A stretch of DNA of 64,000 nt from assembly GCF_000733295.1 (NCBI RefSeq), contig NZ_JPMI01000079.1:105537-169536 (forward strand). The letters are read 5' to 3'. Below are positions 6,541-14,832 of the stretch, piece after piece (the stretch's first letter is position 1; each line of letters opens with the position of its first letter). The position numbers were made by a program, and so were the translations under genes. The DNA comes from Archangium violaceum Cb vi76. Its GTDB lineage: Bacteria; Myxococcota; Myxococcia; Myxococcales; Myxococcaceae. A model generated the notes under the pieces. It did no database searches, was not told the DNA's origin, and saw nothing but the letters and a program-made list of their open reading frames with translations.

Positions 6541-7536
6541 ATGTCCCCCGCTCGCGACATCGTCCTGCTTCTCACCCACAGTGCCGACTTCTACACAGTC
6601 GACCGGGTGGCGGAGGAGCTGTCGCGGCGGGGCCTTCGTCCCGTCCGGGTGGACACCGACGGCTTTCCGGCGGAGCTGGAGCTGACGTCGAGTCTCGGGC
6701 CCGGAGGGGGCGAGGTGCTCCTGCGGACAGCGGCGGGCGAGCTGCGCGGCGAGGACGTACGGTCGGTGTGGCTGCGCCGGCTGATGTCCCCCCGGCCCGA
6801 TGCGTCACTGGAGCCCGGCTGGCGTGAGAGCTGCGTGCGCGAGTCGCGGGCGGCGCTCGAGGGCTTCCTCGACGGGCTGTGGGCCGCGGGCTGTGCCTTC
6901 ATCAACCCGCTCGGCGGGGAGCAGGCGGGCAACAAGCTGCGCCAGCTGCGGCTGGCCATGGCCGTGGGGCTGGAGGTCCCCCCCACGCTGGTCACCAATG
7001 ACGCCGAGCGCGTCCGAGCCTTCTTCGCGCGGGCGGGGGGCCACCTGGTGGCCAAGATGCAGACGCCCCTGACGCAGTCCATGGCGGGCGGGCAGCCCTT
7101 CGTCTACACGAGTGCGATTGGCCCCGAGGACCTCGAGAAGCTGGAGGGGCTGCGCCACAGTCCCATGATGTTCCAGGAGCGCATCGACAAGGCGAACGAG
7201 CTCCGGGTGGCCGTGGTGGGTGGGCGCTGCTTCGTGGGAGCCATCGACGCGTCGCGCTCGGTGGAGGGGCAGGTGGACTGGCGGCGCTCGCGGCCGGACG
7301 AGGTCCGCTGGCAGAAGGGCGAGCTGCCATCCGAGGTAGCGGAGCGCCTGGCTCGCCTGGTCGCGGAGCTGGGGCTGGTGTACGGCGCCGCGGATCTCAT
7401 CGTCACACCCGACGGACGTCACGTCTTCCTGGAGGTCAACCCCGGGGGCGAGTGGGGCATGCTCGAGAAGGAGCTCGGCCTCCCCATCGCCGCGGCCCTG
7501 GCCGACGCGCTCGCGTCCGCGGGCCGTTCCCCCTGA
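6541..7536 (+). CDS. mvdC: ATP-grasp graspetide ligase, MvdC-type (amide-forming)
   Basis: 331 residues, the usual length for microviridin ATP-grasp enzymes. The N-terminus VLLLTHSADFYTVDRVAEEL, the mid-domain PPTLVTNDAERVRAFF, YTSAI, MMFQERI and the metal/ATP motif FLEVNPGGEWGMLE closely follow MvdC, which closes the Lys-to-Glu/Asp amide ring after esters are made. MvdC rather than MvdD is chosen because of LLTHSADF, the VWLRR (not WYRR) motif and the GEWGMLE C-terminus. The start ATG is 12 bases after the precursor stop, so the genes are co-transcribed. Confidence 0.92.
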   Translation: MSPARDIVLLLTHSADFYTVDRVAEELSRRGLRPVRVDTDGFPAELELTSSLGPGGGEVLLRTAAGELRGEDVRSVWLRRLMSPRPDASLEPGWRESCVRESRAALEGFLDGLWAAGCAFINPLGGEQAGNKLRQLRLAMAVGLEVPPTLVTNDAERVRAFFARAGGHLVAKMQTPLTQSMAGGQPFVYTSAIGPEDLEKLEGLRHSPMMFQERIDKANELRVAVVGGRCFVGAIDASRSVEGQVDWRRSRPDEVRWQKGELPSEVAERLARLVAELGLVYGAADLIVTPDGRHVFLEVNPGGEWGMLEKELGLPIAAALADALASAGRSP

Positions 7537-7555
7537 CGGCACACGCGGGAGCGTC

Positions 7556-8557
7556 ATGGCCATCCTCATCGTCACCCATTCCAAGGACAACGACGCGCCT
7601 CGCTCCGTGCGGCGTGCCCTCGAGGCGCGCGGCGAGCGCGTCTACCGCTTCGACTCGGATTTGTTCCCCACCCGGCTCCAGCTCTCGCTCGACGAGGCGG
7701 GGGAGGGCCGGCTGTCGGGGCCCGATGGGGAGATGGCGCTGTCGGAGATCTCCTCCATCTGGTACCGCCGCAACGCCACCGGGGCGGGCATTCCCAAGGA
7801 CCTGGACGAGCAGCTGCGCAGACCCTCGGTGGAGGAGAGCCGGCGCCTGGTGTTCGGGATGATGACGGCGCTCGGGGTCTTCCAGCTGGATGCGCTCGAC
7901 GTGGTCCGGCGCGCGGAGCACAAGCCGCTGCAGCTCAAGCTGGCGCGGGCGCTGGGCATGGAGGTGCCGCGCACGCTGATGACCAACGACCCGGAGGCGG
8001 TGCGCGCCTTCGCCGCGAGCTGCCCCGGTGGGGTGGTGACGAAGATGATGTCGTCCTTCGCCGTCTACGACGAGCAGGGCCGGGAGCAGGTGGTCTTCAC
8101 CACGCCACTGGAGTCGCGCGAGCTGGAGGACCTGGAGGGCCTGGACCTCTGCCCGATGACCTTCCAGGAGCGGCTGACGAAGCAGGTGGAGCTGCGGGTG
8201 ACGGTGGTGGGGGAGCGGGTGATGGCGGCGGCCATCGACTCGCAGGCGCTGCCGAACGCCCGGGAGGACTGGCGGCGCGAGGGGGCGGCGCTCATCGACG
8301 CGTGGAAGCCCTACACGTTGCCCGAGCGGTTGCGGGCGCAAATCGTCCGCCTGATGGATGCGCTGGGCCTCAACTACGGCGCGTTCGACTTCATCGTCAC
8401 GCCCGAGGGCCGGCACGTCTTCCTCGAGGTGAATCCGGCGGGCGAGTTCATGTGGTTGATGCGCAACCCGGGGCTGCCCATCGACGAGGCCCTGGCGGAC
8501 GTGCTCTCCGGACGCGCGGTCCGCCGGTCCGGTCCCAGACCCTTGCCGCCGGCGTGA
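7556..8557 (+). CDS. mvdD: ATP-grasp graspetide ligase, MvdD-type (ester-forming)
   Basis: 333 residues starting ILIVTHSKDNDAPRSV, with WYRRNA, TLMTNDPEAVRAFA, VTKMMSSFAVYDE, VVFTTPLESRELEDLEGL, CPMTFQE and FLEVNPAGEFMWL. These match MvdD, which forms the Thr-Asp and Ser-Glu/Asp esters on the precursor before MvdC acts. It begins 19 bases after mvdC. No PCAT-type peptidase-transporter (MvdA) or GNAT acetyltransferase (MvdB) gene follows, so export, leader removal and any N-acetylation would depend on genes elsewhere or on the neighbouring P1 peptidase. Confidence 0.93.
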   Translation: MAILIVTHSKDNDAPRSVRRALEARGERVYRFDSDLFPTRLQLSLDEAGEGRLSGPDGEMALSEISSIWYRRNATGAGIPKDLDEQLRRPSVEESRRLVFGMMTALGVFQLDALDVVRRAEHKPLQLKLARALGMEVPRTLMTNDPEAVRAFAASCPGGVVTKMMSSFAVYDEQGREQVVFTTPLESRELEDLEGLDLCPMTFQERLTKQVELRVTVVGERVMAAAIDSQALPNAREDWRREGAALIDAWKPYTLPERLRAQIVRLMDALGLNYGAFDFIVTPEGRHVFLEVNPAGEFMWLMRNPGLPIDEALADVLSGRAVRRSGPRPLPPA

Positions 8558-8628
8558 GGGCACACCCCGGGCCCTGTCCGAGGATCCAGTGGTCCGGCCC
8601 GAGGCCCCGGTGGTACGGTGCCCGCCCC

Positions 8629-8862
8629 ATGGCAAAGTCCCCGTGCCCCGTGACGCTGAAGCAGTTCCAGGAGAAGGCCGAGCCGTTGAAGGTGGTCATC
8701 AACGGCCAGGAGATGCTCGCCGAGGTGAAGGCATTCTCGACGGGCTCCTTCGGCTGGAACATCAATGGCAAGATGACCATCACCGTCGATGGCAAGCCGG
8801 TGTCGGTGCAGATCGGCATGAACATGACGGTGGTGGGCTCGAAGGAAGCCGCCCGGGAGTGA
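8629..8862 (+). CDS. small hypothetical protein (77 aa)
   Basis: ATG at 8629 opens a 77-residue frame with a beta-rich pattern (PLKVVINGQEMLAEVK, FGWNINGKMTITVDGKPV, VQIGMNMTVVG). No signal or membrane segment. The pattern of short strands and good coding composition support a real gene. It lies 71 bases after mvdD on the same strand and converges on the E1-like gene, with one base between stops. No family is recognised, and a part in graspetide production is only possible, not shown. Confidence 0.6.
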   Translation: MAKSPCPVTLKQFQEKAEPLKVVINGQEMLAEVKAFSTGSFGWNINGKMTITVDGKPVSVQIGMNMTVVGSKEAARE

Positions 8863-8863
8863 C

Positions 8864-9439
8864 TCAGGCCGTCGGCGTCACCGCGACGAGGCTCACCATC
8901 GCGTCGCGGCGGGTACCGTGCTTCACGAAGTCCTGCACCACCCGCGCGAGCGTGGCACCGAGCTGACCGATGAGGGGCAGGTGGGCCCCTCCCTCGCACG
9001 TGGCCTGGCCCGCGGTGTCCTCGGCGTCCGGGACGAAACGCTCGTCCCAGCGCACCAGCCCGAAGGTGCCATCCGCCGCCAGCGCCCCGTGCACCAGCGG
9101 CTTGCCCGCCGTGCGCGCGAAGTCGCTCAGCAGCAACCGGCTCGCCTGGTTGTCGAAGCAGTCGACGAGCAGGTCCGCGTTTCCACACAGCGCCGCCACG
9201 TTGTCGCGCGTCACCCGCACGCCGAAGGACTCGGCCTTCACCCCGTGCAGGTTGAGCAGCTGGAGCTTCAGCGCCTCGGCCTTGTTCTTCCCCACCGAGG
9301 GCTTCACGAAGGCCTGCGCGAGCAGGTTCTTGGACTCCACCCGGTCGAAGTCGATGAAGACGAGCGTGGCCTCCAGGTTGCGGCACAGCACCGCCGCCGT
9401 GGAGCCGATGGCCCCCACGCCACAGAAGAGGATGCGCAT
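8864..9439 (-). CDS. ThiF/E1-like adenylyltransferase (short, 191 aa)
   Basis: A Rossmann ATP-binding start ILFCGVGAIGS (G7-S13) is followed by FIDFDRVESKNLLAQ, VGKNKAEAL and DLLVDCFDNQASR, which are the ThiF/MoeB/E1 motifs DxDxVxxxNLxRQ, GxxKAxA and DxxDN. The arginine of NLxRQ is replaced by Ala41. C148 in GQATCEGGAH is a candidate for the catalytic cysteine region. E1-like enzymes adenylate the C-terminus of a beta-grasp ubiquitin-like partner. The gene is 12 bases downstream of a small beta-grasp-like gene on the same strand, which fits such a pair. Alternative: an NAD-binding or sulfur-carrier ThiF paralogue without conjugation role. Confidence 0.88.
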   Translation of the reverse strand: MRILFCGVGAIGSTAAVLCRNLEATLVFIDFDRVESKNLLAQAFVKPSVGKNKAEALKLQLLNLHGVKAESFGVRVTRDNVAALCGNADLLVDCFDNQASRLLLSDFARTAGKPLVHGALAADGTFGLVRWDERFVPDAEDTAGQATCEGGAHLPLIGQLGATLARVVQDFVKHGTRRDAMVSLVAVTPTA

Positions 9440-9451
9440 GGCCGGCCCTCC

Positions 9452-9697
9452 TCAGGCCCCGAAGGGCACCTTGGGACGCAGGTAGATGCGGTCCTCGCCC
9501 CGGGGGCCGCGGAACCGGTCCACCACGTAGTGGACGAAGGCGTCCTCGCGCAGGTTCGCGATGTGCAGCCCCGGCGCCCCGCCCGAGCGCACCACCTCCA
9601 GGGCGATGCGCCGCACGTCCACGTCCGACACGTGGCCGTCCAGCTCCAGGGGCAGGTCCGAGGACAGGCCGTTGTAGGTGATGTTCAGCGTCGCCAT
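9452..9697 (-). CDS. small beta-grasp-like protein, candidate ubiquitin-like partner of the E1-like enzyme
   Basis: The ATG at 9697 (MATLNITYNG) is preferred to an arginine-rich upstream extension. The 81 residues read as strand (TLNITYNG), strand (SDLPLELD), helix (DVDVRRIALEVVRSG), strand (AFVHYVVDRF), strand (DRIYLRPKVPFGA), the order of a beta-grasp fold. The C-terminus ends FGA, one residue beyond a glycine, so a modifier would need trimming or would use an unusual tail. The E1-like gene follows 12 bases later. The function as a modifier is inferred from fold pattern and adjacency only. Confidence 0.6.
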   Translation of the reverse strand: MATLNITYNGLSSDLPLELDGHVSDVDVRRIALEVVRSGGAPGLHIANLREDAFVHYVVDRFRGPRGEDRIYLRPKVPFGA

Positions 9698-9797
9698 GTC
9701 ACGCCTCCATGGGGGGCCCGGCCCGGGCCTCGTGGGGAGGCGCTCGGACCGGGCTCTCATGGCCCTGGGGACGTGGGGGGGCGGGTCTTCCTGACGC

Positions 9798-10751
9798 TCA
9801 GTGGTCGCCGTAGCGCTTCTCGCCGGCCTCCACGCGCAGCTTCAGCCGGTTCTGCGGCGGCGGCAGCGGGCACGTCGCGTAGGGCGAGAAGGCGCACGGG
9901 GGGTTGTAGGCCCGGTTGAAATCCAGCACCACCTTCCCGTCCTTCGGCGGGTCCGCGTACAGGAAGCGCCCCGCGCCGTAGGAGTCCGTGCGGTTGGTCA
10001 GGTCCCCGAAGATGATGAAGAGCGGCTCCGTGGGGCCCTCCTGGACCGGATCCAACCTGTACTCCTCGCCATTCACCTTGAAGAAGATGGTGCCGGGCGA
10101 GGTCATCTCATCCACCGTGCCGAGCACGTTGGGGACCGGCACCTTGCGCGGGTTGGCCGCGGGCTCGAAGCGGCCCTCCACCCGCCAGGCGGCGCTCACC
10201 GGCCAGGTGGGGATGCCGTGGAACTGCTTGCGAGCGGGGGCCTCCGCGTCCTTCACCCGGATGCCCAGCTTGTCTCCCCGGCGGATGACGTAGAAGCGCA
10301 GAGAGCCCAGCGCGAGCACGTCCTGCTCGCCTTCGCTGGCGCCCAGCTCCCCACCCGTGAAGGGCTGGCCCGCGCGGGTGAGGGAGATACCGGGCTGGAC
10401 GGCCAGGGTCACCGTGCCACCCTTCCTCGTGAGCGTGCCCAGGTGCGCCGGAGCCCCGGAGGGGAAGACGACCTCGTTGTGCTCGGCGGAGCCCACGCGG
10501 TTGTCTCCCTCCTTCAGCCAGTGCAGGCCCACGAGGCTGAGCCAGCCGTCCTCGGACGTGAGGTTGGCGATGCGCTTCTGGTGCCAGGCGCGCGTCTCGG
10601 CCTCGAGGTCGAACGGCTTCTCCGCGGTGGGCTTCTCTTCGGCGGGTTGCTTCTGGGCGGGCTTCTTCATGGCGGGTCTGGACGGGGGCGCGGCGACCGA
10701 GGGAGTCGCGAACGCCAGCGCCGACAAGGTGAGCAGACGTGCAATGCGCAT
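9798..10751 (-). CDS. DUF1684 domain protein, secreted
   Basis: Start at ATG 10751 gives a signal peptide (MRIARLLTLSALAFATPSVAA) and a lysine/proline-rich linker to about residue 48. The body shows the DUF1684 signatures: TSEDGWLSLVGLHWL, FHGIPTWPV, LDFNRAYNPPCAFSPYATCPLPPPQN. DUF1684 proteins have a beta-sandwich fold and no established biochemical role. It lies 100 bases upstream of the beta-grasp/E1-like pair on the same strand, so a shared transcript is possible but not compelling. Confidence 0.88.
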   Translation of the reverse strand: MRIARLLTLSALAFATPSVAAPPSRPAMKKPAQKQPAEEKPTAEKPFDLEAETRAWHQKRIANLTSEDGWLSLVGLHWLKEGDNRVGSAEHNEVVFPSGAPAHLGTLTRKGGTVTLAVQPGISLTRAGQPFTGGELGASEGEQDVLALGSLRFYVIRRGDKLGIRVKDAEAPARKQFHGIPTWPVSAAWRVEGRFEPAANPRKVPVPNVLGTVDEMTSPGTIFFKVNGEEYRLDPVQEGPTEPLFIIFGDLTNRTDSYGAGRFLYADPPKDGKVVLDFNRAYNPPCAFSPYATCPLPPPQNRLKLRVEAGEKRYGDH

Positions 10752-10932
10752 GGCCCGACCATGACAAGACCCGTGGAGCCCGTCCACCACCCGTGAGGCG
10801 GGGGGAGGCGCGCGGAGAGCCCTGGGATTAGCGGCGGTGCGCCTGGCCACGGTCTTCCGGTGCTCCACCGCGCCGAGGTGGTGGGGGGGAGCCCGTGGTG
10901 GAGCTCGATGGGGTGAAGCGATGAGGGCCGGG

Positions 10933-11148
10933 CTAGAGGAACCGGCGCACGACGAAGGCGAGCAGACTGAGCAGCGCCGAGAGCAACAGCATCGAGACCA
11001 GCGGGAAGTAGACGCGGGTGTGCTCGCCCTCCCAGCGCAGGTCGCCCGGCAGGCGGCCGAACCAGGACAGCGCGCCCGAGTACATCAGCAGGCCGATGAC
11101 GGCGAGCAACACCCCCGCCGCCACCAGCATCAGCCCCACGGACTTCAC
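10933..11148 (-). CDS. DUF2905-type small membrane protein (71 aa)
   Basis: GTG at 11148 follows GAGGACC. The product has two hydrophobic segments (residues 5-25 and 47-66) separated by SWFGRLPGDLRWEGEHTRVYFPLVS, the diagnostic central stretch of DUF2905 proteins. These are inner-membrane proteins of unknown function found widely in bacteria. Divergent from the DUF2231 gene. Confidence 0.85.
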   Translation of the reverse strand: MKSVGLMLVAAGVLLAVIGLLMYSGALSWFGRLPGDLRWEGEHTRVYFPLVSMLLLSALLSLLAFVVRRFL

Positions 11149-11343
11149 CGGGTCCTCCCGAGGCGCCGTCCTCTCATGAGCGGTGGTCTGCCCACGCCTG
11201 GACGGATTGGCAAGCGGCTCGCCACCTCGTCCGTCCCTCCCCGGAGGGTGCGCAGGGCGCGGGGCCGAGCCTCCTGGAGTCCGGTGGGGCGGGTTGTCCG
11301 CCGGGCGGTGCGCCCCAAGCTTTCCGGGACGAGGAGGAATGTC

Positions 11344-12003
11344 ATGGACATGCGCGTACACGAGCTGCACCCGACGTTGATTCACGCGCCGTTGGCGTTG
11401 CTGCCGTCCACGGTGGTGGTGGACCTGACGGCGGCGCTTACCGGGAACAAGAAGCTGGACGACGCGGCGCGGACGCTGTGGTGGACCACGGCGGCGAGCG
11501 GGCTGCTGGCCGGGTTCGCGGGGATGGCCGCCTCGCAGGAGGTGAAGGCGGACCGGCACTCGCGCGACATGATGTTCCTGCACGGCCTGGGCAACGTGGG
11601 CCTCGTGGTGGGGGCCTTCGGCGTGGCCGTGTGGCGCACCGGGCACCGCTCCTCGCTGCTCTCTGGCCTCGTGGGGCTGGGCGCGTTCGCCATGGCGGCC
11701 TACACCGGCTGGTTGGGCGGCGAGATGGTGTACACGCACGGCGTGGGCGTGAAGGAGCTGACCATGAAGGGCGAGGAGTTGGATCAGCTCAGCCCCTCGC
11801 TGGCTTCGCGGCAGGCGCCCGTCCGGTTGCTGCGGGATGCGGTGAAGGGCCTCGGGTGGCTGCTGGGCCGGGCCCGTCAGGTCTTCTCCGGCCGCGAGCA
11901 GCTCGACCCCAGCGCGTTCGGCGTGAAGGCCGTCGAACAGAAGCTGGAGCAGCAGCCCACGGCCGGGTCCGGGGAGTCCCGTCCGGAGCTCCGCCCGGTG
12001 TAG
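11344..12003 (+). CDS. DUF2231 family membrane protein
   Basis: 219 residues. The N-terminus VHELHPTLIHAPLALLP is the HPxxVH/HP signature of DUF2231 proteins, followed by four predicted membrane spans up to about residue 130 and a soluble alanine/glutamine-rich tail. The family is often linked to haem or redox processes but no reaction is established. Start at the ATG of GGAATGTCATGG; GAGGAGG lies 10 bases upstream. Confidence 0.8.
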   Translation: MDMRVHELHPTLIHAPLALLPSTVVVDLTAALTGNKKLDDAARTLWWTTAASGLLAGFAGMAASQEVKADRHSRDMMFLHGLGNVGLVVGAFGVAVWRTGHRSSLLSGLVGLGAFAMAAYTGWLGGEMVYTHGVGVKELTMKGEELDQLSPSLASRQAPVRLLRDAVKGLGWLLGRARQVFSGREQLDPSAFGVKAVEQKLEQQPTAGSGESRPELRPV

Positions 12004-12020
12004 CGCCGCTGTGGAGGGGC

Positions 12021-12296
12021 TCAGTGGCCGCCCTGGTGCTCCAGGGCGCGCCGCAGGGACAGGAGCATGCGCCGCACGGCGTAGCCCTCGAAGTCCTCCA
12101 GGGGATCCACGCTCGAGGGGAAGACCTCGAGCAGGGTCTCCAGATAGTGCTGGGCGTGAGCGGCCGTTCCCGAGCCATCCACGGGGACCTCCTTGGACCC
12201 CAGGGTCTCGTCGAGGTGGAAGGCGCCCATCACCATGCTCTGCCAGCGATCCGTTCGTCCGCCGTCTTCAGGGTTGTCCGTGCTCACGGAACCCAT
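12021..12296 (-). CDS. hypothetical protein (91 aa)
   Basis: ATG at 12296, 8 bases from the divergent GH31 start. The 91 residues are acidic in the first half and end in a helix-rich segment (YLETLLEVFPSS, FEGYAVRRMLLSLRRALEHQ). No membrane segment and no recognised family. Closely packed between two confident genes with compatible codon use, so it is probably real. Confidence 0.55.
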   Translation of the reverse strand: MGSVSTDNPEDGGRTDRWQSMVMGAFHLDETLGSKEVPVDGSGTAAHAQHYLETLLEVFPSSVDPLEDFEGYAVRRMLLSLRRALEHQGGH

Positions 12297-12304
12297 CTTA
12301 GACC

Positions 12305-14725
12305 ATGCGCCTCGAAGACCTGTCCGTTGAGCCCACCCGTGTCACCTTCTGGGGTCCGCGTGCCGCACTGCAGGTGAGGAGTCCCCTGCCCGGAGTGTTG
12401 CGGCTCCGACACCTCCCGGCCTTCAAGCACACCGCGCCCGGGCCTCGCGAGCTGCCGGCCAAACAGTCCTGGGCCGTGGTGGAGCACCGGGAACTGCCGC
12501 TCTCGGTCCGCCGCGAGGAGCGGGGTGGGGTGGCCGTGGTGGTGACGGAGGCGCTCTCGCTGGAAGTGTCGCTGGCGCGGGGGACCTGGCGCCTGCTCGA
12601 CGCCGCCGGCCGGGAGCTCGCCCGGTGCGAGGACGTCTCCGGCGAGGTCATGCCGGACTACCCGGTGGACCGCTTCCGCTCGCGGCTCGCCCTGCACACG
12701 ACGCCGGACGAGGCATGGCTGGGATTCGGCGAGAAGGTGGGAGCGCTCGACAAGCGCGGCATGCACTTCGTCTTCTGGAATACGGACGTGATGCCGCACC
12801 ACCCGGACACGGATCCGCTCTACCAGTCCATTCCCTTCTGCCTCGGCCTGCGCGAGGGGCTCGCCTGGGGCTTCTTCCTCGACGAGTCGTGGCGCATGGA
12901 GGTGGACGTGGGCGCCGAGGATGCCTCGCTCGTGCAGTGGGAGTCCTCCGGGCCCGAGCTGGACACCTACCTCTTCGCGGGGCCGATGCCCGGGGACGTG
13001 GTGCGCCGCTATACCGCGCTCACCGGGCGTCCTCCGCTGCCGCCGTTGTGGAGTCTGGGCGCGCAGCAGTCCCGCTGGGGTTACGAGAACGCCGGGGACG
13101 TCCGCTCCGTCATCCACGGCTATCGGGCCCATGGCCTGCCGCTGGACTGCGTGTACCTCGATATCGACTACATGGAGGGCTACAAGGTCTGGACGTGGGA
13201 CCGGACCCGCTACCCGGACCCCGCGGGCCTGGCGCGCGAGGCGGCCGCGCAGGGCGTGAAGCTGGTCACGATCATCGATCCGGCGGTGAAGGCCGAGCCG
13301 GGCTATCGCGTCTATGACGAGGCGCTCGCGGGGGACTTCCTGGTGCGCAACGACCGGGGCAGCGTGCTGCTCGGCGAGGTGTGGCCCAGGCCCGCGGCCT
13401 TTCCGGACTTCACCCGCGAGGAGGTGCGCGGGTGGTGGGGCCGGTGGCACCAGGGCTTCCTGGAGGCGGGCATCGCTGGCGTCTGGAACGACATGAACGA
13501 GCCGGCCTGTTTCTCGCTGCTGAATGGCCGGGAGACCTTCGACATCAAGACGGCACCCGCGGCGCACCTGGGGAAGGTGGAGGGACCCACGCTGCCGCAC
13601 GACGCGCGGCACGGCCACAGGCGCCACCTGGAGGTGCACAACGTGTACGCGCTCGGCATGGCGCGGGCGGCGTACGAGGGCATGCGCGAGCTGGCTCCCG
13701 AGCGGAGGCCCTTCATCCTGACGCGCGCGGGCTCGGCGGGGATCCAGCGCTACGCGGCCATGTGGACGGGGGACAACTCCAGCTACTGGGCGCACCTGGA
13801 GCTGTCGCTCACCATGTTGCTGGGGCTGGGGTTGTCGGGTGTGTCCTTCGCGGGAGTGGATGTGCCTGGCTTCCTCGGCCGCGCGAACGGGGAGTTGCTC
13901 GTGCGCTGGATGCAGGTGGGGACGTTCTATCCGTTGATGCGCAACCACTCCGGAAAGGGGACACCCCCGCAGGAGCCGTGGCGCTTCGGCGAGCCGTACC
14001 TCTCGCTCGCGCGCGAGTGCCTGGAGCGGCGCTACCGGTTGCTGCCCACGCTCTACACGTTGTCCCATGAAGCCTCCGTGGAAGGGTTGCCGGTGATGCG
14101 CCCGCTCGTCATGTACGCGCCGGGAGACGAGGAGGCGCTGCGCACGGATGACTCGTTCCTCTTCGGGAGGGACCTGCTCGTGGCGCCGGTGGTGCGCCAG
14201 GGCCAGAGACGGCGGCTCGTGTACCTGCCGGAGGGCCGGTGGGTTCCGATCTTCAACCTGGGTGCCTCGGAGGAGTCGATCGAGGGCGGGCAGCACGTCA
14301 TCGCCGAGGCACCGCTGGGCACGGTGCCGCTGTGGCTGCGGGCGGGAGGCGCACTGGCCCTCACCGAGCCCGCGTTGCACACCACCTCGGCCAACTGGTC
14401 CCAGCTGACGTGGCACGTGCACGTGGCGGAGCGGGTGGAGGCGCGGCTGTACGAGGACGCGGGTGAGGGTTACGGCGAATCGCGTCTGACGCGGTTGGTG
14501 GGAGGGCTGGCCGGGGACCGCTTCGTGCTCGAGCGGAGCGCGGAGGGGGCGCTGCCGCTGGCGCGTGACACCGAGACGCTGCGTCTCCATGGGCTGTCAG
14601 CGCCGCGTGAAGTGGTGGGCGCGCGGGAGCACCGCATGCGGAACGGAGTGCTCGATCTCACCGTGGATGCCGGGTGGCGGCGAGTGGAAGTTATTCCCTC
14701 TCCCCTCGGGAGAGGGTCAGGGTGA
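12305..14725 (+). CDS. glycoside hydrolase family 31 alpha-glucosidase
   Basis: 806 residues: N-terminal beta-sandwich (to about 240), catalytic (beta/alpha)8 barrel (about 250-600) and C-terminal beta domains, as in GH31. The nucleophile lies in GVWNDMNEP (D396) and the acid/base in WTGDNSSYW (D490). LWSLGAQQSRWGYEN and the LDIDYMEGYKVWTWD insert also match GH31 alpha-glucosidases, which release glucose from alpha-linked oligosaccharides. No signal peptide, so cytoplasmic. The last eight codons and the stop lie inside the repeat element at 14695-14832, so the natural C-terminus may have been rewritten by its insertion. Confidence 0.95.
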   Translation: MRLEDLSVEPTRVTFWGPRAALQVRSPLPGVLRLRHLPAFKHTAPGPRELPAKQSWAVVEHRELPLSVRREERGGVAVVVTEALSLEVSLARGTWRLLDAAGRELARCEDVSGEVMPDYPVDRFRSRLALHTTPDEAWLGFGEKVGALDKRGMHFVFWNTDVMPHHPDTDPLYQSIPFCLGLREGLAWGFFLDESWRMEVDVGAEDASLVQWESSGPELDTYLFAGPMPGDVVRRYTALTGRPPLPPLWSLGAQQSRWGYENAGDVRSVIHGYRAHGLPLDCVYLDIDYMEGYKVWTWDRTRYPDPAGLAREAAAQGVKLVTIIDPAVKAEPGYRVYDEALAGDFLVRNDRGSVLLGEVWPRPAAFPDFTREEVRGWWGRWHQGFLEAGIAGVWNDMNEPACFSLLNGRETFDIKTAPAAHLGKVEGPTLPHDARHGHRRHLEVHNVYALGMARAAYEGMRELAPERRPFILTRAGSAGIQRYAAMWTGDNSSYWAHLELSLTMLLGLGLSGVSFAGVDVPGFLGRANGELLVRWMQVGTFYPLMRNHSGKGTPPQEPWRFGEPYLSLARECLERRYRLLPTLYTLSHEASVEGLPVMRPLVMYAPGDEEALRTDDSFLFGRDLLVAPVVRQGQRRRLVYLPEGRWVPIFNLGASEESIEGGQHVIAEAPLGTVPLWLRAGGALALTEPALHTTSANWSQLTWHVHVAERVEARLYEDAGEGYGESRLTRLVGGLAGDRFVLERSAEGALPLARDTETLRLHGLSAPREVVGAREHRMRNGVLDLTVDAGWRRVEVIPSPLGRGSG

Positions 14726-14832
14726 GGGTATCCGGGCCCGTTCTCCAACCTGTGGTCCTCAGTGTGGACAGCGGGTTCAACCCGGGTTCACCCGATACCC
14801 TCACCCCGTCCCTCTCCCGAGGGGAGAGGGGA
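14695..14832. repeat. MITE-like palindromic element, complete copy
   Basis: The ends are inverted: TCCCTCTCCCCTCGGGAGAG at the left and its near-complement at the right (CTCTCCCGAGGGGAGAGGGGA), with GGGTGAGGGTATC / GATACCCTCACCCC just inside. The 138-bp unit has no coding capacity. A second copy, cut by the window edge, starts at 63895 and shares the inner sequence CACCCGATACC, and a half copy lies at 15202. It supplies the stop codons of both converging genes. Confidence 0.8.

Noticed and set aside
8629..8862. Second graspetide precursor
   Set aside because: No leader PFFARL motif, no Thr/Ser/Lys core with acids; it looks like a small beta-rich protein.
8864..9697. Formal assignment to the PRTRC system
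   Set aside because: The ThiF and small beta-grasp genes fit in style, but ParB-like and other PRTRC members are not seen, and sequence identity cannot be tested here.
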